Shown: piece by piece, positions 41,189 through 46,168 of the stretch | Layout: each line of letters begins with the position of its first letter | Position numbering within the stretch: position 1 is the first letter of the stretch | Assembly (NCBI GenBank): GCA_015067715.1 | Contig: SVLY01000018.1 | Coordinates: 1 to 46,168 of the forward strand | Reading direction: 5' to 3' | From: Oscillospiraceae bacterium | GTDB taxonomy: Bacteria; Bacillota; Clostridia; Oscillospirales; QAMX01 | DNA: 46,168 nt | Translations under genes and position numbers: made by a program | The notes under the pieces: model-generated | Told to the model about the DNA's origin: nothing | What the model saw: only the letters and a program-made list of their open reading frames with translations | Database searches by the model: none

Positions 41189-43420
41189 ATGGAACAGAAA
41201 TGCTGGAACGGATTCAACCCGGGACCCTGGCAGACGAAGATCAACGTCCGCGATTTTATTCAGAGGAACTTCACCGAGTACAAGGGCGGCCCGGGATTTC
41301 TTGCCGGAGCAACGGCGCGCACCAACGCCCTTATGGAAAAGGTGAGAGAGCTTTTCGCCCTTGAAAGAAAAAAAGGCGGAGTGCTGGACGTGGACGTGAA
41401 CACGGTCTCGTCCCTTAAAAACTATGCTCCGGGCTACGTAGACAAAGAAAACGAGCTTATCGTCGGCCTTCAGACCGACGCCCCTTTGAAGCGGGGAGTT
41501 AACCCCTTTGGAGGCATTCGCATGGCGCGCCAGGCCTGCGAGGCTTACGGATATAAGCTCAGCGACAAGGTGGAGCAGGAATTTATGTACCGCACCACCC
41601 ATAACGACGGCGTTTTCCGGGCGTATACCGACGAAATGCGCCTTGCAAGAAAAAGCCACGTCATAACAGGCCTTCCCGACGCCTACGGACGGGGACGGAT
41701 CATTGGTGACTACCGCCGCGTTGCCCTCTACGGCGTGGACAGGCTTATGGCAGAAAAGAAAAAGGACAAGGCCGCCCTTGCCTCCGGCGTGTTCGATACG
41801 GACACCGTCCGCCTGGACGAGGAGCTTTTCCAGCAGATCACCTTCCTTGGCTACCTCAAGGACATGGCCGCCATGTACGGACATGATATCTCCCGTCCTG
41901 CGGAAAACGCCCGTGAGGCTATTCAGTGGACCTATTTTGCCTACCTTGGGGCAATAAAAGAGCAAAACGGCGCCGCAATGAGCCTTGGGCGCGTCAGCAC
42001 CTTCTTTGATATCTATATCCAGCGTGATATGGACCGGGGCATCCTCACCGAAGAGGGGGCGCAGGAGCTTATAGACGATTTCGTCATCAAGCTTCGCCTC
42101 GCCCGCCATCTGCGCACGCCGGAATATAACGAGCTTTTCGGCGGCGACCCCATGTGGATCACCGAGGCCGTCGGCGGAATGAGCCGTGACGGAAGAACTC
42201 TTGTCACAAAGTCCAGCTACCGAATGCTGAACACCCTCTACACCCTTGGCTCTTCTCCCGAGCCCAACCTCACGGTGCTCTGGGCTCAGGGTCTGCCCAC
42301 GGAGTTCAAACGCTTCTGCGCAAAGGTCTCTGAGGATACGGACTCCATCCAGTACGAAAACGACGACCTCATGCGCCCCCTCCACGGGGACGATTACGCC
42401 ATTGCCTGCTGTGTTTCCGCCATGGAGGTTGGCAAACAGATGCAGTTCTTCGGCGCAAGGTGCAATCTGGCAAAGCTTTTGCTCATAGCCCTCAACGGCG
42501 GCTACGACGTTGAAAGCGGCATTCACATAGGCCCCCAGGATTCGGTCATGGCCGTGGACACCCTTGACTTCGACAGCGTCATGGAGCGTTTCGGAACCTA
42601 TATGGGCTGGCTTGCCCACCTTTACGTGAACACCATGAACGTCATCCACTACATGCACGACAAATACGCCTACGAAAAGACCCAGATGGCTCTCCACGAC
42701 ACGGACGTCACCCGTTTCATGGCCTTTGGCATTGCGGGTCTCTCGGTGGTGGCAGACTCACTCTCCGCCATAAAATACGCCGCAGTCCACCCCAAACTCA
42801 ACGAGGCGGGCTTTATCTGCGGCTTTGATACGGAAGGCACCTTCCCTAAATACGGCAACGACGACGACCGTGTGGACTTTATCGCCACGGATCTTGCCCA
42901 CAGCTTTATAACCGAGCTCCGCAAGACTCCGGCCTACCGCAACGCCATCCACACCCTCTCGGTGCTCACCATCACCTCAAACGTTACCTACGGCAAAAAC
43001 ACCGGCGCCACTCCCGACGGACGGGCCGCCGGAGCTCCCTTTGCTCCCGGAGCAAACCCCATGCACAACCGCGAGGAAAACGGCGCTCTTGCTTCGCTCA
43101 ACTCTGTGGCAAAGCTGTGCTACGAGGACTGCCGGGACGGTATATCCAACACCTTCTCCATCACTCCCGAGGCTCTGGGACAGGACAGCGAGACCAGATG
43201 CGCCAACCTTGTTGCTATTCTGGACGGGTATTTTGCCAAAAAGGCCCACCATATCAACGTGAACGTGCTCAGCCGCGAGACTCTTCTCAAGGCTTACCGT
43301 GAGCCGGAGCTCTACCCCAACCTTACCATCCGGGTTTCGGGCTATGCGGTGAACTTTGCAAAGCTTTCCCGCGAACAGCAGCGTGAGGTCATAAGCCGTA
43401 CCTTCCACGAGAGCGTATGA
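41189..43420 (+). CDS. pflB: Pyruvate formate-lyase
   Basis: A 743-residue glycyl-radical enzyme that splits pyruvate with CoA into acetyl-CoA and formate during anaerobic growth. It has the adjacent catalytic cysteines in [13 protein letters not shown] and the glycyl-radical motif [13 protein letters not shown] at the C-terminus, the position activated by PflA. AAAGGA lies 7 nt before ATG 41189. The stop codon overlaps the pflA start (ATGA). Confidence 0.95.
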   Translation: MEQKCWNGFNPGPWQTKINVRDFIQRNFTEYKGGPGFLAGATARTNALMEKVRELFALERKKGGVLDVDVNTVSSLKNYAPGYVDKENELIVGLQTDAPLKRGVNPFGGIRMARQACEAYGYKLSDKVEQEFMYRTTHNDGVFRAYTDEMRLARKSHVITGLPDAYGRGRIIGDYRRVALYGVDRLMAEKKKDKAALASGVFDTDTVRLDEELFQQITFLGYLKDMAAMYGHDISRPAENAREAIQWTYFAYLGAIKEQNGAAMSLGRVSTFFDIYIQRDMDRGILTEEGAQELIDDFVIKLRLARHLRTPEYNELFGGDPMWITEAVGGMSRDGRTLVTKSSYRMLNTLYTLGSSPEPNLTVLWAQGLPTEFKRFCAKVSEDTDSIQYENDDLMRPLHGDDYAIACCVSAMEVGKQMQFFGARCNLAKLLLIALNGGYDVESGIHIGPQDSVMAVDTLDFDSVMERFGTYMGWLAHLYVNTMNVIHYMHDKYAYEKTQMALHDTDVTRFMAFGIAGLSVVADSLSAIKYAAVHPKLNEAGFICGFDTEGTFPKYGNDDDRVDFIATDLAHSFITELRKTPAYRNAIHTLSVLTITSNVTYGKNTGATPDGRAAGAPFAPGANPMHNREENGALASLNSVAKLCYEDCRDGISNTFSITPEALGQDSETRCANLVAILDGYFAKKAHHINVNVLSRETLLKAYREPELYPNLTIRVSGYAVNFAKLSREQQREVISRTFHESV

Positions 43421-44130
43421 CCCGGGGACGCATTAATTCCTTTCAAAGCCTTGGCACCGTGGACGGGCCGGGAGTGAGATTCGTGGTCTTTCTCCAGGGC
43501 TGTGATCTGCGGTGCGGATGCTGTCACAATCCGGACACCTGGGATCTTTCCGGGGGAAAGGAGTTTTCCCCGGAGGAGGTTCTGGACAGAATTCTGCGCT
43601 GCCGGAGCTATTTCGGGGAAAAGGGCGGAGTCACCCTTTCCGGGGGCGAGCCCCTGTGCCAGCCGGAATTTTGCGGAGAGCTTTTCCGCCTTTGCCGCAG
43701 GGAGGGCATAAACACCTGCCTGGACACCTCCGGCTATCCCCTGACAGCCCCGGTGGAGGCCGTTCTTGAGCTTACGGACAGAGTTCTGCTGGACGTAAAA
43801 TACTCTTCAGAGAGCGCCTGCAGAGAGTATGTGGGCTGTTCGCTGAAGCGGGCAACGGACTTTTTGACACGGCTTTCTGCCAAAAACATCCCAACCACCC
43901 TGCGCCGGGTGATAATTCCCACGCTTAACGACACAAAAGAGGACACCCTCTGGCTCAAAGAGCTTGCCCTCGGCTCCAAAAACGTGGACGGTATCGAGCT
44001 TTTGCCCTTCAGAAAGATCTGCAAAGCAAAATACGACAACCTGGGGCTTGAATTTCCCTTTGAGCACCTTCCCACACCCCCGGCAGAAAAAATGGCAGAG
44101 CTGAAGGCTCTGCTCTCTCCCGAGTTCTGA
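43417..44130 (+). CDS. pflA: Pyruvate formate-lyase activating enzyme
   Basis: A 237-residue radical SAM enzyme with the cluster motif CDLRCGCC (CxxxCxxC), [18 protein letters not shown] before it, and [10 protein letters not shown]. It makes the glycyl radical on PflB from S-adenosylmethionine. Translational coupling with pflB by a 4-nt overlap. Confidence 0.94.
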   Translation: MTRGRINSFQSLGTVDGPGVRFVVFLQGCDLRCGCCHNPDTWDLSGGKEFSPEEVLDRILRCRSYFGEKGGVTLSGGEPLCQPEFCGELFRLCRREGINTCLDTSGYPLTAPVEAVLELTDRVLLDVKYSSESACREYVGCSLKRATDFLTRLSAKNIPTTLRRVIIPTLNDTKEDTLWLKELALGSKNVDGIELLPFRKICKAKYDNLGLEFPFEHLPTPPAEKMAELKALLSPEF

Positions 44131-44163
44131 ATCAACTACACACAAAAAGGTCGTAAATCTACC

Positions 44164-45417
44164 ATGGAAGAAAACGCAAAACGCTTTAAGCTCACAAAGC
44201 TGTCGTGCTACAGCTCCTACGTTGGTACGGCATCGGTATTTGCCCTGCCCGCTCTGCTTTTCGTCACCTTTCACGATCTCTACGGCGTGTCTTACACCCT
44301 GCTTGGAACGCTGGTTTTAGTGAACTTCTGCACCCAGCTGGGAATTGACCTGGTCTTCACCTTTTTCTCAAAATACTTCCCCCTTAAGCTCACGGTAAAG
44401 CTCACGCCCCTTGTGGTCTCGTTGGGTCTCATCCTCTACGCGCTGGCGCCAACCCTGTTCCCGGAAAATATCTACGTCGGTCTGCTGCTTGGCACGGTGG
44501 TGTTTTCCGTTGCAGGCGGCCTGAGCGAGGTGCTCATCTCTCCCACGGTGGCGGCTATACCCTCTAAAACTCCGGACAGGGACATGAGCCTTCTCCACTC
44601 CCTTTACGCATGGGGACTCGTGGCGGTGATTCTGATAAGCACCCTGTTCATCCGCGTTTTCGGCAGAGAAAACTGGATGTACCTCACCGCGCTTTTGGCG
44701 GTACTTCCCATAGTCACCTTCGTTATGTTCTGTGCATCTCCCATGCCCGAGCTTCAGGTCTCCGGCAACAAGGGCGAAAAGGGTGACAAAAAGCGTATCG
44801 TCGGCCTTGCGCTGTGCGTTGTTTGCATTTTCCTTGGCAGTGCGGCGGAAAACGGCATGACGAACTGGATCTCCGGCTTTATCGAGACGTCTCTGGGCGT
44901 GGACAAGGTCTGGGGCGATATTTTCGGCATGGCGCTGTTTGCGCTGTTTTTGGGTCTCACCAGAGTTGCCTACGCTAAATTCGGCAGAAACATCTCCGCC
45001 GTGCTTCTCTGCGGCATGATAGGCGCCGTGGTGTGCTATCTTGTGGCGGGTATTTCTCCCAGCAGCGCTCTGGGTCTTGTGGCCTGCGTGCTCACGGGTA
45101 TCTTCACCTCAATGCTCTGGCCGGGAACGTTGATCCTCATGGAAGAGAGCTATCCCGGCATAGGCGTTTCGGCCTACGCCCTGATGGCTGCCGGCGGCGA
45201 CTTTGGCGCGTCCATCTCCGCCCAGCTCATCGGCGCCGTCACCGACCGTGTCGCCCTTACCGCCTGGGCGGCAGAGACCGCAGAAAAAATGGCGATCAGC
45301 CCCGATCAGCTTGGCATGAAGGTGGCAATGCTCCTCACCGCCGTGTTCCCTCTGATCGGTACCGGAGTGGTCATTATCATCCGCAGAAGAAACAAAAAGC
45401 TGGGCCTTGGAAAGTGA
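44164..45417 (+). CDS. MFS transporter
   Basis: A 417-residue permease with about twelve helices in two halves, separated by a hydrophilic loop (SPMPELQVSGNKGEKGDKKR). The first half has FFSKYFPLKL and LGLILYALAPTLF, and the second has ASISAQLIGAVTDRVALTAW. It resembles sugar-type MFS permeases such as FucP-like proteins, but the substrate is unknown. It lies 33 bp after pflA and may share its transcript. Only a weak ribosome site is seen. Confidence 0.84.
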   Translation: MEENAKRFKLTKLSCYSSYVGTASVFALPALLFVTFHDLYGVSYTLLGTLVLVNFCTQLGIDLVFTFFSKYFPLKLTVKLTPLVVSLGLILYALAPTLFPENIYVGLLLGTVVFSVAGGLSEVLISPTVAAIPSKTPDRDMSLLHSLYAWGLVAVILISTLFIRVFGRENWMYLTALLAVLPIVTFVMFCASPMPELQVSGNKGEKGDKKRIVGLALCVVCIFLGSAAENGMTNWISGFIETSLGVDKVWGDIFGMALFALFLGLTRVAYAKFGRNISAVLLCGMIGAVVCYLVAGISPSSALGLVACVLTGIFTSMLWPGTLILMEESYPGIGVSAYALMAAGGDFGASISAQLIGAVTDRVALTAWAAETAEKMAISPDQLGMKVAMLLTAVFPLIGTGVVIIIRRRNKKLGLGK

Positions 45418-45445
45418 TCTCTGCTTTTTGAGCTTGACAGTAACA

Positions 45446-45485
45446 AAAAACGGAATTCCGTGATCTTTCGGAATTCCGTTTTTTT
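45446..45485 (+). terminator. Terminator of the pfl-MFS operon
   Basis: A stem of AAAAACGGAATTCCG (45446-45460) with CGGAATTCCGTTTTT (45469-45483) ends in a T run. Confidence 0.9.
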
Positions 45486-45526
45486 GCGCTATATGCTTCT
45501 CTGCACTCTGCAGGGGTTGCCACTTA

Positions 45527-45573
45527 GTAAAAGAAAACACCTTTTGTCTGGGACAAAAGGTGTTTTCTTTTAC
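45527..45573. terminator. Perfect 22-bp hairpin, possible bidirectional terminator
   Basis: GTAAAAGAAAACACCTTTTG (and 2 more bases) at 45527-45548 is perfectly complementary to 45552-45573, with a 3-nt loop. Stem ends are A/T-rich, so a terminator in both directions is possible. It lies 42 bp past the first terminator. Confidence 0.6.
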
Positions 45574-45574
45574 A

Positions 45575-45670
45575 ATGAAATTTGCCCTGCGGGCAAGTGA
45601 AATCGCTTCGCGATGAAATATTACTTCGTAAATGTGAAATATTTGCTGACGCGAATGTGGGCAAATTCAT
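45575..45670. repeat. Chain of four mini-hairpins bounded by an inverted repeat
   Basis: Near-identical ends ATGAAATTTGCCC (45575-45587) and GGGCAAATTCAT (45659-45670) enclose TTGCCC-TGC-GGGCAA, ATCGC-TTC-GCGAT, TTAC-TTC-GTAA and ATTTGC-TGAC-GCGAAT. Linkers repeat TGAAAT. It resembles a small non-coding mobile or regulatory element. Confidence 0.7.
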
Positions 45671-45674
45671 CTCA

Positions 45675-46168
45675 AATCGCCCTACCGCAATTATTCAATT
45701 ATTCATTCGTCCCAACGCATCATCCAGTTTGCCTCTCACGGCAACACCGTTTCACACATTCATCGCAGCAAAAAGCCCCCCTTGCCTAAAGGGGGGAAGG
45801 GGGGATTCCGTAAGCCTTCCACGGCAATACCGTGTCAAAGGCAACGTTTTCCGGACGCCCCGGGAGGGGCGTCCCTACGGGCAAACAGATAAACCGCACA
45901 CCGTAGGGCGGGGGCTTGCTCCCGCCGAACCCCTGTGAAGGCGCACGGTTTACAAACTGTGTAAGGACATGGTATACGCCCCAAGGCTCCCTCTCCGAGG
46001 GAGCTGGATCGGCCAAAGGCGAGACTGATGAGGTGGAGCTTGCCAATGCGCCGTTGTTCGATACCGTGCCAAAGGCCGCCTCCGTGCCCCCTCCGCCCCT
46101 TCGGGGCACCTCCCCCGAGAGGGGGAGGTTTACAAGGCTTCCCCTTGCAGGGCGACAGTTTCACACAT
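45675..46168. repeat. Intergenic hairpin-repeat mosaic, cluster 7 (inverted)
   Basis: The modules of clusters 2-4 appear here in reverse orientation: GAATATTGAATAATGAAG-type (about 45690), CCCCCC/GGGGGG (about 45756-45810), GGACGCCCC/GGGGCGTCC (45853-45874), GGCGGG/CCCGCC (about 45907), CTCCCTC/GAGGGAG (about 45985), CTCCACCTCATC-type (about 46029) and the double hairpin near 46085-46130. The window ends inside the mosaic. No gene is seen. Confidence 0.85.

Noticed and set aside
41015-42697. 560-codon minus-strand frame opposite pflB
   Set aside because: It is antisense to a clear glycyl-radical enzyme and passes through the pfl promoter and attenuator.

Overview
The window is the replication-origin region of a spore-forming, anaerobic clostridial bacterium, most likely from the gut Oscillospirales/Ruminococcaceae-like group. 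This placement rests on gene content and is an inference. The evidence is the Firmicutes origin order (rpmH, rnpA, yidD, yidC and jag leftward; dnaA, dnaN, recF, remB, gyrB and gyrA rightward), a bacterial RNase P RNA, the sporulation genes spoVAD and spoVAE with a SpoIIQ-like protein, a pyruvate formate-lyase pair for anaerobic metabolism, and several plant- or host-glycan genes. No transposase, tRNA or CRISPR array was found.

Layout. At 0.3-2.3 kb lies a GH42 beta-galactosidase. At 3-5.4 kb two paralogous lipoproteins each follow the same four-fold 11-bp operator. At 7.2-9.8 kb (minus strand) lies a large LPXTG surface adhesin with a VWA domain. At 11-15.1 kb (minus strand) lie a small membrane peptide, a SpoIIQ-like M23 protein and a three-gene sugar-catabolism operon (Gfo/Idh dehydrogenase, PmoA-like protein, sugar isomerase/epimerase). 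A divergent XRE regulator with clear operators and a second Gfo/Idh dehydrogenase follow. From 17 to 28.5 kb is the conserved origin block. The likely oriC, with DnaA-box-like sites and an AT-rich stretch, lies between dnaA and dnaN. From 28.6 to 32.7 kb run rnhA and a sulfur-relay operon (nifS, nifU, mnmA) ending in an SH3-like lipoprotein. Next come rnpB, a DUF1292 gene and an unidentified structured RNA, then spoVAD-spoVAE without spoVAC, a perfect parS site, a polysaccharide deacetylase, EutH and a PHP phosphatase. The right end holds a DUF559 nuclease-like gene within repeats, a nucleoside hydrolase-GH16 fusion, a divergent pflB-pflA operon with an attenuator-like leader, and an MFS transporter.

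Repeats. Intergenic regions at 2.4-7.2, 9.9-11, 38-39.2 and 45.6-46.2 kb are mosaics of GC-rich hairpin modules that recur many times and are absent from the origin core. Within one module family the flanks are constant while the hairpin stems differ, and base pairing is kept in each. This argues that the folded structure, not the sequence, is what is maintained. It is the largest unexplained signal here.

The other strongest leads are the 11-bp iterons, the nucleoside hydrolase-GH16 fusion, the unidentified RNA at 33.65-33.88 kb, and the long-range pairing that appears to terminate rnpB. Genes left of the origin are mostly on the minus strand and those to the right mostly on the plus strand, as expected for replication-transcription co-orientation. 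Exceptions are rnpB, spoVAD-spoVAE, the DUF559 gene and the fusion gene on the right, and the GH42 gene, the lipoprotein pair and the XRE gene on the left.
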